Assembly (NCBI RefSeq): GCF_020080835.1
Contig: NC_058162.1
Location: forward strand, 22,574,144 to 22,638,143
Direction: 5' to 3'
DNA length: 64,000 bases
Source: Cotesia glomerata
Taxonomy: Eukaryota; Arthropoda; Insecta; Hymenoptera; Braconidae
Position 1 is the first letter of the stretch, and the number at the start of each line of letters is the position of its first letter. Shown in pieces: positions 1-11,738 of the stretch. The translations under genes were made by a program, and so were the position numbers. The notes under the pieces were generated by a model. That model searched no databases, was not told the origin of the DNA, and saw only the letters and a list, made by a program, of their open reading frames with translations.

Positions 1-3000
1 CTAACTCTCCTTGACGCCAGCCCATTCTGATGTCTTTCCGCTCGTCTGGGTTCCCGTAATACTGTACGATGTTTAGGCCTGGTGACCAACGCTCGAATTC
101 GTTGATCCAATTATCTGTGTGAAATTTATTTTTAATAATTTCATTTGATATCAGTTATTAATTTGAGGGGTCATACGCACTTAAAAGGCAAAAAAAGGAA
201 ATTTTTAATCATTTTTTTTAAAGAGACTTTTTAATTTATTAATATGAAAATTTATATTAGTGATTTTTAATTTTAAAAATTTTAGTAATTATTTACAAGT
301 GGGGTCAACCTTATTTTGGGCTGTAATTAGGTGAAAAATTAACATTTTTTAATTTTTTTTATTCTGCTTGTTTTTACGGCGCATTTATAATAAAAAATAT
401 CGTTAATAAATTGGTATTGAAAAATTAAGGGGTTAAATTTGATGATACTAAAATCAGCAGATAGTTAACTAAAAAAAAAAATAAAATATATATATTTTAG
501 AAAAATATTTTTAAAAAATTCAATTTTTAGGTTTTTAGATTTTTGGTTTGGAAAATTTTTTTTTCTGAATTTTTTCGTGTAATTCATTTATTGAAAAACT
601 ATCAAATTTTTCTTAATTAAAATAATTTCAATTTTTTAATGAAGATTTTTTGTTAATTTTTTTTTCTAATATGAAATTGTTAAAAAAAAATTTTAGAAAT
701 TATTTACAAGTGAGGTCAACCCCATTTTGAGCCATAACTAGGTGAAAAATTAACATTTTTAACTTTTTTTTATTCTACTTGTTTTAACGGCGCATTTATG
801 ATAAAAAATGTCGTGAAAGGAAAAAATAAAGATTTCGATGGCTTTTTTTGCTTTTAAAAATTGGAAAAAAATTTTGGCTCTCATTTTTTTTGGATAAAAT
901 TTCTATTTTATCTTTTTTTAATCTTTGTGATATTTTTTTTTGAAAAGTACATAAAAAAACGAACAATTAAAAAAAAAAAAATTGAACATCACAATTTTCT
1001 AAAAAATTTATAAATTTGTTAAAATTGTGATAATCAAATTTTTTTCTTAATTGTTCATTTTTTTATATTTTTCAAAAAAAAATATATCAATAAAATAAAA
1101 TAGAAATTTCGTTCAAAAAAATGAAAATTAAAATGTTTGACCCCTATCACTTGTAAATATTTACCAAAATTTTTTTTTCTAGCTCCTATAGATCTACGAG
1201 AGGTCTTCTAAAAAAGATCGATTTTCACTAAAAATTTTAGCTTTAAATTGAATGACCCTAAAATTAACAGACATCAATTCATTTCTTGATTTTTATAAGA
1301 ATTAAATTACTACGAAAAAATTTTACATCTAGAAATTAAAAAAAAATTACAAGTTAAACATAAAAAATCATTTTTTTTATGATTGATTTTTTAAAAATAT
1401 AAAAAAAATTATCAAATGTCTACTGATTTCAGTATCACTTAATGACATTAAAGTTAACAATCATTTGATAATTTGTTAATTTTATTTAATAAACAAATTT
1501 TTTTTTAATTATTTTCAAAAAATTGCATTTATATTTATATTAAAAAATTATTAAATATCTGCTAAATTAATTTTCATTATCATTTAAGTTGATTATAAAA
1601 ATAGAAAATATTTATCTGAATTATTAATCCTTGAATCAATGATTGAAAAATATAGTTAAGATAACTGTATAAAAATAAGACACTGATCTTATCATCCGTT
1701 TTTGAAAAATCTTGCTCACCTACGTTGAAAATACAATTTTGAGAAAAAATTATATTTATAATTATAATTATAAAAATATTTATCCTAGTAAAAATAAATT
1801 TTCTGTTTTATAGTTAAAAATAAAATTAAATCAATTGATTCTTTAACTTCTCAGTGCGTATAACCTTTTAGTATAAAATCTATAGAAGATTAAATATAAT
1901 AAAAATGCTTTTATAAAAATTTATCAGTACTTTTATACTAATAAAAAAATCATTAAAATATTGACTCAAAGCATTTTCATCAAACTTAATCATTTATAAC
2001 TCATAAAAAATAAAGAAAAAAAAATTACTCATTGTAGAGCTAGGAACAATAATCAGATGCGGTCCGTCATTTTCTCCGACCAAATTAGCCTCCTTTAAGT
2101 ACGTGAGGAAAGCAATAACTTGAATGGTCTTCCCAAGACCCATTTCATCAGCGAGAATACCATTTACGTTCTGTGAGTGCAGGACAGCGAGCCAGTTTAT
2201 CCCAACCATTTGATAAGAGGTCAGCTTCAACTCCGGAGACAAACCTTTCGGCTGTTCTTTTATCATCGAGGCACCAGCTGCTACCGCTTTCTCCATATTC
2301 GCGGAGAGTCTTAGGCACTTTTTCATCAGGACCTCGACGACATTGCGAGTCGCCAGGAGCACCTGGGCTGAGTTAAGTAACTCAGTGTCCAGATATTTGT
2401 TGTGCTGGAACTTATCAACCATGTCCCGCCAGTCTTCGAATGGCCGAGCAGTTATTATCGCTTCAGCCTTCTTCTGCGAGCACTGATGCATCATCAGCAG
2501 CTCCGCCAAAATGGCTGTCTGCATGAAATCAAATACTGCTTTCTTGTCACCAGTTAGATCGTTGGACACTTCTACGTCCGAATCATCATCACTGGAAATT
2601 ATTAATTAATTATAACTGACTATGAAAACAATTTATTATGGCCTGTTTAAAAGTGTAATAAATTATGGTATTATTGCTTTAACAATTCTGTTAAACCGTT
2701 AGTCAAAATTCAAATTAAATTAATCAGTAAAATGAAAATAAGCAATGAGTCGTTGATACCTTTAAAAATAAAAGATACTTTTGTTGTTAATGCTCTTTTA
2801 TATTATTACAATGATTGTAAAATATTTTATTCTGAAAGGATACTTAATACTCGTAATAGGCAGTTAATTTTACCTAAAGTTAAGAAGACTATTAACACCA
2901 AAAATGCTTAAGGTCAAAGACCCAGTTATTGACTCTGGCCTAGTTATTGATATTTGCAATTTTATTTTAATTAAAAAAAAAAAAAGAAAAAAAAAATTAA

Positions 3001-5810
3001 CTCTAATAAATTAATAAATATAATTTTTTAATTATAAATTTTAAGATAATTGATTTTTTGAGAACGTTTTATTTTTTTAGTTAGAATAAAATTGCATGAG
3101 TCAAACAAATAGGCCAGTGTCAATAACTGGGTCTTTTACCTTACTATGTAGCAGTTAAAGGGAATAGCCACTGTGAAATTTCAAAAAAATAAAAAAATTT
3201 TTTTTTTATTAAATCAAAGTTTATACATTCAAGAATATGTATCTAGAATTTTATATGAAAATTCCGAAAATTATTTGAGTTATAGTCATTTTTGTGACAG
3301 CGTGTCAAATGACCATTGCACGGGCGGCGCTCCGACGAAAACGCGCTTTTCTCGAAACTACTTTTTTTTTTTGAACTGGTGGGAATTATAATTTGCATAA
3401 ATATGAACCGATTTGCAACTTTTTTTTCCGCATTCGTCTATTCAGTAGCTATCGTTGCACATAGGGGAAATTGAAAATTTTGATTTTTACGATTTTTTAA
3501 GACTGTTTGAATTCAAAAAAATGAGAAAAAAAAACGAACAAATTTTTAAGATGTCACCATTTTTTTTAAATCCAAATTATTAAAATCTCCTACGTGCAAC
3601 GATAGCCACATGCATTCCGATTACAACGCTGCTTCGTTTTTTTGTTTGAGATAATCCGTTTTTGAGTTAGAGATCACACCGTGGTAGGGGAAATTTTTTT
3701 GGTGCTCCACAAAAATGCTAATAACTTTGTAACAACATGATATTTTTTAATAAAAATTTAGAAGAATAATCTTTAATGTATACTATATAAAACAAAAAAA
3801 AACCCGATCCACAAATTCCTTTATTACCCCAGTCAACAAAATTCCCAAAAATCACCTATTTTTTCGATCTTCACAGTGGCTATCCCCCTTAAATATTATA
3901 ATAAACTACCGAATGAGTTAAAAACACTGAATATATCCAAGAAGGTTCTAAGAAGAAAAATTTGCAAATTTATTAGAAATCTGAATTGTTAGAAACTTAT
4001 GATTTTATCTATGCTTTAGAGATGACTGTATAGCAATTTGTGTTATGACATTTGTAATTATGTGCGTATCTTTTCTATTGAAATTTTTTTGAATTGTAAA
4101 AAGTATGCGTAATTTTGGTGTTTTTCTTTTTTTTCTGGTTTCTATGTACAGGTTTAATGCATCTCCATAGAATGTATATCCAAAAGTAGATAAATAAATA
4201 AATAATTAAATAAAAGCCTGTATTTTTTTAGTAAAAAATAAACTGTGGGTTTATTACCTGTCAAATACTTTACTTTTATAGGTCTTTTCATCGGAATCAG
4301 GTTCACCATCTTCTTCATCCATATTTCGACCTTTTCTACGTTTTTTTTTATTTGATTTACTAGAAGTTTTTTTTCTTTTTTTAGTTGTACTCAATCGAGC
4401 TTTAGCCTTGTCTAAGTCCCAATCGACGGTAATTAATACTTCTTGTAAATCCTGTGGGTGTAAATTAATTAGTTTATAAATAAAATTGTCTAACTGAAAA
4501 TTACAGACATCTGATAGTTTTTTTTTTTTTTTTTTTTTAATTAAAAAATAACACAGGTCAATTTTTTAATAAATTAATTAAATTTAATAATCATTAAAAA
4601 ATTAACTTTTGTATAAATAATAATTAAAAAGACAAAAATTACTGATGGAGATGCTTAAAATTAATGAAAACAATTTTAATTGAAATGATTATGACTTTTG
4701 AAACAAGTGAGTAAAAATAATGTTATTAAAATTTTCACTTAAATATTATTAAAATTAATTTAGCAGATTTTTAATAATTTTAAGGATTTTGATAACAAAT
4801 TATTGCAAATAAAAAATTCGGAAAAAAAATTAAAAATGCAATTTTTTTTAAATAATTTTTTCGAACAAATTTGTTTGTTAAAAAAAAAATTAAAAACTTG
4901 TCAAGTGACTGCTAACTCAAATGTCATTTAAATATTTAATAATTAAAAAACTAAATTTTTCTATAGCAAATTGAAATCTCGGAAAAAATTTTAAAGTTAT
5001 GAAAGATTCATATTATTTCATTAAAATTATTATAAAATAATAATAATAATTTGTAACAAAAAATGGCGCGATCATTCTGGGGGTGTTTGTTTTTCAGGAA
5101 AATTGTGGATTATTATTATTATTTTATAATTTTAATGAAATAATATGAATTTTTCATAACTAAAAAATTTTTTCCGGTCTATTTTTTCTGATTACCAACA
5201 AATCGGCACTTGAAAAATTTTAACTAAAAAAAAAGTTATAAAAAACACGTGGTTCAAATTTATCAATCATCTAGATTACTCCAAACATTTAAAAGCAAGT
5301 AATTGAATAAACACTCAGATGTCCATGACCTTCAGTTAAACAAAATCTAGACAACAAATCTTAAAAATAAAAAATACAAACATCTGTGTCACGGTTAGGG
5401 TACAAATTAATCAGGTACGCAAGCTTTTCGTCTTTGTCATTAGTATCACCATTACTCTTGGCATCGAATTTTTTAACAGGTGTTCCAGCATCACTGTCAC
5501 TGTCTTCGATCCGGTTCACTGCTTTACGACGTACTTGGATATCCGGACTCGCCAAATTGCTATCTTCGTCAGCTGATTAATAAAGAACAACTCATTATTA
5601 AAAATATCAATAATGACAATAACAAAAAAGAGCAGCAACCGGTTTGGAGGTTTAGTTGACCAAAAAGTACTTACACATTTTCAATTTATCAAGAGGTTTC
5701 TTTTGAAAACGAAATCTCCGGAGATTGTTGGCTAGAGTTGGACTGACTGCGTCCTGGTTATTATTGTTATTACTCGAACTGTTATTATTATTAGTAATTG
5801 AGTCGGACAT
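1..5810 (-). CDS. SMARCAD1: SMARCAD1/Etl1-type SNF2 chromatin remodeller, 5' exons (partial)
   Basis: ATP-dependent nucleosome remodeller of the SNF2 family, nuclear, known for heterochromatin maintenance and DNA-end resection. Minus-strand exons that join in frame with GT-AG introns: 5675-5810, 5382-5572, 4258-4451, 2029-2591 and 1-114, the last reaching the window edge. About 399 residues are visible. The N-terminus is Asn/Ser-rich (1-20), followed by LRRFRFQKK, acidic Ser/Asp stretches, and a CUE-like segment (about 93-125, LAYLINLYPN and DLQEVLITVDWDLDKAK) split by an intron. A Lys/Arg-rich nuclear-localisation-like block comes next, then a helical region, then the start of the SNF2 ATPase: SYQMVGINWL, Walker A DEMGLGKT (about 322-329), IIVPSSTM joined to NNWINEFERW, and YYGNPDERKDIR. 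The ATG at 5810 is the first Met in its frame; codons upstream stay open to a TAA, so a further 5' exon is possible. The helicase C domain is outside the window. Identity is from recall of SMARCAD1 motifs, not a search. Confidence 0.93.
115..2028. other. SMARCAD1 intron with AT-rich fold-back elements
   Basis: Intron between the Walker A exon and the next ATPase exon. It holds one complete fold-back element (about 690-1177) and a left-end relic of the same family at about 290-420. No coding signal is seen. Confidence 0.7.
685..1180. mobile_element. Fold-back MITE, family TTTACAAGTGnGGTCAACC
   Basis: The left end reads ATTATTTACAAGTGAGGTC. The right end, near 1137-1177, is its inverted relative (GACCCCTATCACTTGTAAAT). 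The interior contains an inner inverted pair around 960-1040 with poly(A)/poly(T) arms. Related copies lie at 27117-27583 and 35150-35735, and a left-end relic at 290-420 carries the GGGGTCAACC and GGTGAAAAATTAACATTTTT motifs. No ORF, so non-autonomous. Superfamily not determined. Confidence 0.7.
2911..3141. mobile_element. Tc1/mariner-like MITE, TIR AGGTAAAAGACCCAGTTATT
   Basis: A 231-bp palindromic element in a SMARCAD1 intron. Left end AGGTCAAAGACCCAGTTATT, right end AATAACTGGGTCTTTTACCT, with TA on both sides (TA target duplication, typical of Tc1/mariner-type elements). Other copies: 35407-35607 and 36093-36291. A related element with different inner TIR sequence is at 7056-7255. Confidence 0.85.
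3159..3888. mobile_element. TTAA-flanked piggyBac-like non-autonomous element
   Basis: A 730-bp element with termini AGGGAATAGCCACTGTGAA and TTCACAGTGGCTATCCCCC, flanked by TTAA at 3155-3158 and 3889-3892. TTAA target sites are the hallmark of piggyBac elements. The interior is non-coding. General structure resembles the elements at 24693-25594 and 55891-56595, whose TIR is GGGGCACAACCAGTGTGA. Confidence 0.75.
4748..4930. repeat. AT-rich MITE of the ATGAnATTAAnTTAGC family
   Basis: Ends read AAAATTAATTTAGCAGAT and AGTGACTGCTAACTCAAATG, an imperfect inverted pair. It is one of about a dozen short AT-rich copies in the window; others include 14130-14333, 16020-16216, 51336-51530, 51541-51740, 51764-51955, 61857-62035 and 62505-62700. 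Confidence 0.55.
4979..5177. mobile_element. Long-stem fold-back element
   Basis: Two ~70-bp arms are near-perfect inverted copies: the left reads GAAAAAATTTTAAAGTTATG then TTCATATTATTTCATTAAAA, and the right is the reverse complement ending in CATAACTAAAAAATTTTTTC. The arms surround a short centre with ATGGCGCGATCATTCTGGGG. It lies in the SMARCAD1 intron between 4452 and 5381. No coding capacity. Confidence 0.7.
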
Positions 5811-7055
5811 GGCATCAGTAAACTTGCTTTTCCGAGTCTTGACAAATAATGATGGACTGACGCTCGTGGAAATACATTTTTATATTAGCAGACAATGTGT
5901 GTGGATTTAATATATATCTATATCTATATATATATGTATAAATATAAATGTTAATGTAACTACTAGATACTTCCAATAAATTTCACACAGTATAATGTCG
6001 TAGATGAGACCGAAGATAAACAGTAATTATTGTCTATAAAAAACCTGCAATAAAATATATTAAATTATTAATCAATTGTAATATTGGACACTCAGTAATA
6101 GATTTAATAATTAGTTACAGTAAAGTAAAACCTACACTTGAGATAGTTTGAAGAATTAAGAAGTGGAGTCAGTCAAGTGATGCGAATATAAAGACGGCAT
6201 CAACTGTATCCCGTACTACGGTGTACGGTTTTTGTATTTTTCTTCCCTTTTTTTCTATTATTTCATTTTCCTCAGTTCCAGGATGTCTTAGTATTAGTGT
6301 AATTTTATGTACTATAGTATACTACATTTTATTTTACACATTACAAAACACTAAGTACACAAAGAAACGAAAATGGTCTGCATGACCATCGTCGCGCCAT
6401 TTTAACGTCAGCTGATAATTTTTGTAATAACCCGCTAAAAAAATTTTTAAAATTTAAATGAACGAATTTTGAAATTGAAATGGAAATTAATTAATTAAAA
6501 ATTACTTTTTTTTTTTTTTAATTAATGTTTAGCGCCTCTAGCAACTAATAAAAGTGAATAAAAATTAGAAATTTAAATTGGCGCCAAAAAATATTAGTTT
6601 TAAAAATCGCGCCAAATTCAAAAATGTAATTTTGATAAAATTTCCTAATTTTTTTAGATGACTTTAAAAATAATCATTTAAATCAGAAAAATTGTAATTA
6701 TATGTTTTTACATTTATTTAAATGTAATTTGTTTTGTTTATTAATTTAATGTGAAATGAGAAATTTATAAAAAATTTTTTAATGATTTTTGCAAAGAGAC
6801 TAAATATTATTATCTAATATTTTTAAGATTTAAAAATGATTATGTTAATATGGAAATTAAATTAAGATAGCCGACATCTAAAAATTAAAAAAATTTTATT
6901 ATTGAAAAAATTGTAACAAAAAAAATAAAAAAAAATTTCATTCGTAAAAAAATTTAAAAACTATAAATGCAATTTTTAAAAAATATTTTTTAGTTCTAAT
7001 TTAATAAATGAAAAAAAAATCAAAAAATTGAAAACGTTGGCTAACTTTAGTATTA
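5811..7055. other. Intergenic: SMARCAD1 upstream region
   Basis: Contains the presumed SMARCAD1 promoter and 5'UTR (about 5811-6400), a TA microsatellite near 5910-5950, a GC-richer patch at 6380-6415 (TCGTCGCGCCATTTTAACG), then AT-rich sequence with a degenerate MITE of the TTAGC family at about 6850-7053. No gene seen. Confidence 0.5.
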
Positions 7056-7255
7056 AGGTAAAAGCCCCAATAGATGATCATGTACCAGTATATGATCACT
7101 CCATGTATTTGTATACCTATATTTGTGAATATAGATATACAGATACATGTCCATGTGTATGGGTTCCCATATTTGGAATCACGTCGGGTTCCCGTATAGG
7201 ATCACTCCAGAGTGATCATATACTGGTACGTGATCATCTATTGGGGCTTTTACCT
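7056..7255. mobile_element. Palindromic MITE, TIR AGGTAAAAGCCCCAATAGAT
   Basis: A 200-bp palindrome. The left arm AGGTAAAAGCCCCAATAGAT continues into GATCATGTACCAGTATATGA, and the right arm is its inverse ending in GGGGCTTTTACCT. It is flanked by TA on both sides. It shares the first nine terminal bases with the family at 2911-3141 but not the inner TIR, so it is a related subfamily. An open frame crossing it is a by-product of the palindrome. Confidence 0.85.
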
Positions 7256-7852
7256 TATATATTAAAGTTAATAATAATTAAAAATTTTTTTACAAATAAA
7301 AACTTATTTTTATCGAAGCGATAAATAAATTTAATTAATAAAAAACAAAATTTATTTATTTATTTATTTATTAGGTTTAAATGCCAAGGCACAAAGCCGA
7401 ATGGCAAAAATGATATACATAAAATTATAATTCACATAAGTACCGCTAATATGTACATAATGGAAATAAAAATTTACATGATAGCTTAAAATATAAAATT
7501 TACATAATGATTAAGTGGACATAATGTTTTTAATCATAATAAAATGGCATTTTAAATAACTAAAATGTGTTTTTAATATCTGTAATAAATTAATACTTAC
7601 TAAGTCGAACTATTTTTCCATTAATGACCTTATTAACTTAAAATACTAGTTAGAAAAATATAACTAAAATAAATATAAAATAAAAACTAATTGAAAAGTG
7701 ATCAGAACAAAAAATTTGCAAAATATAATCTAGTATTTATTTTAAAGAAATAAAAAAAATTGAACAAATATCAATCTTACAAATAACCATTAAGTTACTT
7801 AAAAAATTAACAAATAAAATAATAATAATCGTACAAACTCACAAAAACTTAA

Positions 7853-9761
7853 TTAATTTTTAAACTTTTTTCTATCACTAATTTTAGAGCCACTGGAGTC
7901 TTTATTATTTTCAGAACTTTTCAATGAATTTTTCTTCAGCGAAGTTAACACCTGAGCCGGTGGAGAAACGCTTGCGACTTTGCCATCCTGAGGTTGTACT
8001 TCATGTGAGTCAGCACTTGACTTTACTTCTGAAGAATCAAACTCTGCACCTTTATCAGCCGGTACAGACCGCGAAAAGTATCTCTTCATCAAGTTGTCTG
8101 GTGCCATCTGTCCTTGACCCACATGTTGGTCCGGTCGTCCAGTGACCTGTAACAAAAAACCGAAAATTTATAAATTTATCCAATAAAAACAAGTTTACAA
8201 AAAAACAATAATAGTAAAAACTTACAGGGTTTAACTGAGAAATTTGGTTGTTGAGATCATCATTGTTAGCAGCACGAAAACTGGGGTACCTATAAATCTG
8301 CTGTTCTCTCGGAACTTCAAAGTTTCCTGCCCAAGATCCTGGACTAGGTTGAAATCTGTTGAAATTTAAATCACTTTGGACTCCACAAATGTGTGATTGA
8401 AGCGGTGCATTTGAATTAACTTGGGGATCAAATGGCCCCGGTTGGTTGAATTGTCCCAGTCCGTATCCATTGAATGGTCCAGATTGATACACTTGCCCAG
8501 AATAAAATTGCCCTTGTTGATTAGCTTCTACAGGTAGATGTAATAACTGTCCATTATTATTATTACTATTCCCAGCATCAACTTGTTGAGTTACTTCAAA
8601 AGAAGCACCAGAATTATATCCTGAAGAAACAGTCTCTGATGATGAAGAAGATGATAAAGAAGAAGAAGAAGAAGAAGACTCAGACTCTGCAACAGAACTA
8701 GATCCATTTTTATTCAAGCACGCATTCATAAGTTTGGAACTTCCAACGAGAATTTGAGGAAAAACTGGCGTTTGGTGTTGAATAATCGGGAACTGGACGT
8801 ACATAACCGAGGACTGAGTGTCTGCTGGCGGCAATACTACGTAAGTGTCTTGATCGCATTTCGTTGACTCATCACATTTATGCTCGACTACTTTTTCAGT
8901 GTGGGTGTTGTTGGAGCACGAGTTTTGCATTTGGACTGCCGGTGTGTTCATGTGGAGGTAAATGTCTGGCTGCGGAACTGGATGCGACTCGAATTGCACG
9001 ACAATTGGAGGCTGAGTTGGAGGTGGAGGTGGAGGATTGTCTACTGCTACTACTACTGGTGGTTGTGGTGCTGGTTGTGGAGCAGGTACAACGCATGGAT
9101 GGCAGCAGGTTGTTAGTTGACCTCCTTGTGATGAAGTCGATCCTGGTTGGAAAAGATATGTAGTTTCTCCGCTTAAAGATGATGATCCGTAATTATAATT
9201 TTCATTGGTTATAGTTCCTGTTCCTTTAGTTCCAGTAGTTCCTATTCCACCAACTCTAATGATTCTTGTATGTCCACCAGTTCCTGAAGTTCCAATTGTT
9301 CCTGTTGTTCCAGTATTTCCTGTAGTCTCAACGACTCTAATAGTTCCCGAATGCCCACCAGTTCCTGAAGTTCCAATAGTTCCTGTTGTTCCAGTATTTC
9401 CTGTAGTTTCAACGATTCTATAAGTTCCCGTAGTTCCAACAGTTCCTGTAGTTCCAATAATTCCAACATCTCCTGAAGTTCCAATAGTTCCAGTAGTTCC
9501 AATAGTTCCTGAAGCTCCTGCTCCCGAACAAGGACAACACTGAGATGAATCTGGCTGGACTAAATAATAAGTAGCTTGTTTTTTAGCTCTGCTGTTATTG
9601 ACTCCCGTATGATTGGAAACTTTTGGCAACAATGAAGTGAATAATTTATCTTCCTTCGTCTTGAGATCAGTCTTGGTTTTAAGAGATTCGAGTTTTCCAG
9701 TCTTATTGTACGGCAGAGCGCAAGCTAGGCCGCACAATAAAAAGCCGAGTATTATCTTCAT
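7853..9761 (-). CDS. Secreted Gly-Thr/Ser-rich low-complexity protein, two exons
   Basis: Function unknown; a secreted structural protein (silk, mucin, cuticle or glue-like) is the best guess from composition. Exons 8226-9761 and 7853-8146 join in frame (intron GTAAGT...ACAG) to give 609 residues. Residues 1-16 are a signal peptide (MKIILGFLLCGLACA). A dibasic RAKK (58-61) may be a cleavage site. Residues 85-185 are Gly-Thr-x repeats with a 27-residue tandem duplication (VETTGNTGTTGTIGTSGTGG at 117 and 144). Then come Pro-rich runs, a Cys-containing middle part, a poly-Ser block with Glu, Gln/Asn/Gly-rich sequence and a charged Ser/Lys C-terminus with a possible KR site. The short-period repeats keep other frames open on both strands; those frames are not genes. 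No family recognised. The TATA/Inr promoter supports the start. Confidence 0.85.
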
Positions 9762-9823
9762 TGTTATATTATAATTAATTTACTACTTTAGGCAGATATT
9801 ATCGGAATCAATGCCGAAGCCGA

Positions 9824-9856
9824 ACTGATTGAAGTGCGTAAAAATGGCTTTTTATA
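9824..9856 (-). promoter_or_regulatory. Core promoter: TATA box and initiator of the secreted-protein gene
   Basis: On the minus strand TATAAAAA (9856 to 9849) lies exactly 30 bases upstream of the A (9826) in TCAGT, the arthropod initiator. The predicted 5'UTR is 65 nt to the ATG at 9761. A TATA-Inr architecture usually marks a strongly regulated, tissue-specific gene, which fits a gland or structural product. Confidence 0.75.
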
Positions 9857-9861
9857 TGATC

Positions 9862-11738
9862 GTCCGAGGCATGAAATATATTGAACACCTTCGTTACCCC
9901 AAACAGTTGCGTTATGTATTGCAATACACTTTTTGACACATATTTTTTTGATATACTCGTTGGTAATTTTTTGCAAAGCTTGCATTTTTCTTTACTGCTT
10001 ACTGGTGCTGATACTTCGACTGTTGAAAGAATTTTTAGTTATTTCGACATTCTTAATTAAAAAATTTGAAGAAATTGCATTATTGATTGCAATTATTTAT
10101 AATAAAAAACAAAAATTTACATGTATTTTTATAAGAAGAAATATTTTTTATATTTTTCAAGAACTTCCGCATACTAGCCATAGTTCGAATTTATTTCATT
10201 GATAACTTTAGCTTCAAAAAAATTTGATTTTTTAGATATTTTAGTGCTAGAAATACTGAAAATTTAATTATTTTCAATCCCCTTGAAATTAAGAATTTCT
10301 TCTCAATGAGAATTAACATTAATCAATCATTTAGAATTCTTTTCTTCTAGCCACGGTTCTTAGAACGGTACACGGCAACAAAATTCTACGAAATTTTCTA
10401 ATACAACTATCGTAACGCTGGACTATTATTGAATTAGTGGCAACTTTCAAATATTCTAGACGAAAATTTACTGTTTAGAAAAGATTATTTACAATTTACT
10501 ATTGGAATTTTATCAAAGAATTATTGTATTAAATTCGATCAAAAAAAATACGATATTATTATCGTAAATAGTGAGAAAATAAAAAATGAGATCAAGAGTA
10601 AAATTATTATTATTTTTTTATTGATTTTTAAAATTTCCAGTGCTGTTAGAGACTTTTTAAGGCTCTCGCTAGTATTATTTGTTGATTAAAATTTACGGTA
10701 ATAGATCGTAAAAATTATTAAATTCCTGTTTAAAAATATTCATTCGAAAAAATCAAAAAAATTCGCTCTATGCAAATTATATATCAATAGATATATACTA
10801 AGAAATTGAAGTTATTGAAAAAAATTTAAATCTCATGACAGTGAATTTTTTTCAATGAATATTTTTAAACAGGGATGAGCAGTATAGTTTACACAGAAAA
10901 AAAAATTACTTGAATCAAGTAAATAATTTTGAAGAAATTAATCTTGATATGAGTAAAAAAATTCTTAAACTAAGTAATTTTTCTTGGTTTAAGTAAATTT
11001 TACTTGATTCATGATAATTTTTTATTCTGTGTACCGTTACTATTTTATTTAATAAAAATTGCGATGATAAAATCGTAAAAATCCCTTTAATTTTCTCTTC
11101 GTGGATGTTTAATCTTCTAATCAGGTGATTTTTTATGATGATATTTAATGAAAAAATATCTTCCATAGTTTTGATAAACATAACTTTTTTTTTTTTTTTT
11201 AATTAATCGACTATAATCTAAGCATAATTTTACTTGATTCTCCATCTTTAAAAAAAATAATCGATGACACAATCAAGAAAAAAGTGAATATGCTTGCAAT
11301 AATCGACTGCGTATATTAATATGAACTAATTTAATTTTATATTGAGTAATGTTAAAAAGTAGGTCGCATTCAATTATTTTTAATTAATATTTTTAAATAA
11401 AGTAGAAGATAATTCATAGTACTTTCAGAGGATATTTTGAAGATTTTGGTGTCACATCAGGATCAATGACAGCCATAAGGGAAGCAAGTACACTAGTAGA
11501 TTGATCATTCTGATGAGACATCAAAAAGACTTTGTAACTTTTAAAAGTTTTTCAAAGATAATAGGCTGATTTTTGTTTTATTTCGATTTGTTATTTTTTA
11601 TTCTGATGACGATGACTAATGACATAGATTCTTCCTGTCTGGATAATTAAACTCATATAGAGCGCGGAGTGAAAAATCAGCAACTCTATTTAATACGTAA
11701 AGAATAAGTTACATGTTGTACCTGAAGAAATGAAAAAA
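9862..11738. other. Intergenic, AT-rich, no gene
   Basis: No supported gene between the promoter at 9856 and the repeat at 11739. Contains the short fold-back element 10890-11033. Open frames here are low-complexity AT translations. Confidence 0.5.
10890..11033. mobile_element. Short TACACAGAAA fold-back element
   Basis: A 144-bp element with ends TACACAGAAAAAA and TTTATTCTGTGTA and inner inverted motifs around TTACTTGAATCAAGTAA. The ends match those of the larger elements at 28925-30939 and 42974-45655, so it is probably a short member of that family. Confidence 0.55.

Noticed and set aside
7028..7324. 98-residue plus-strand protein
   Set aside because: It is the translation of a palindromic MITE and flanks, with no composition or splice support.
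8864..9502. Several plus- and minus-strand open frames over the secreted-protein gene
   Set aside because: Short-period repeats keep all frames open; only the frame with signal peptide, promoter and spliced C-terminus is supported.
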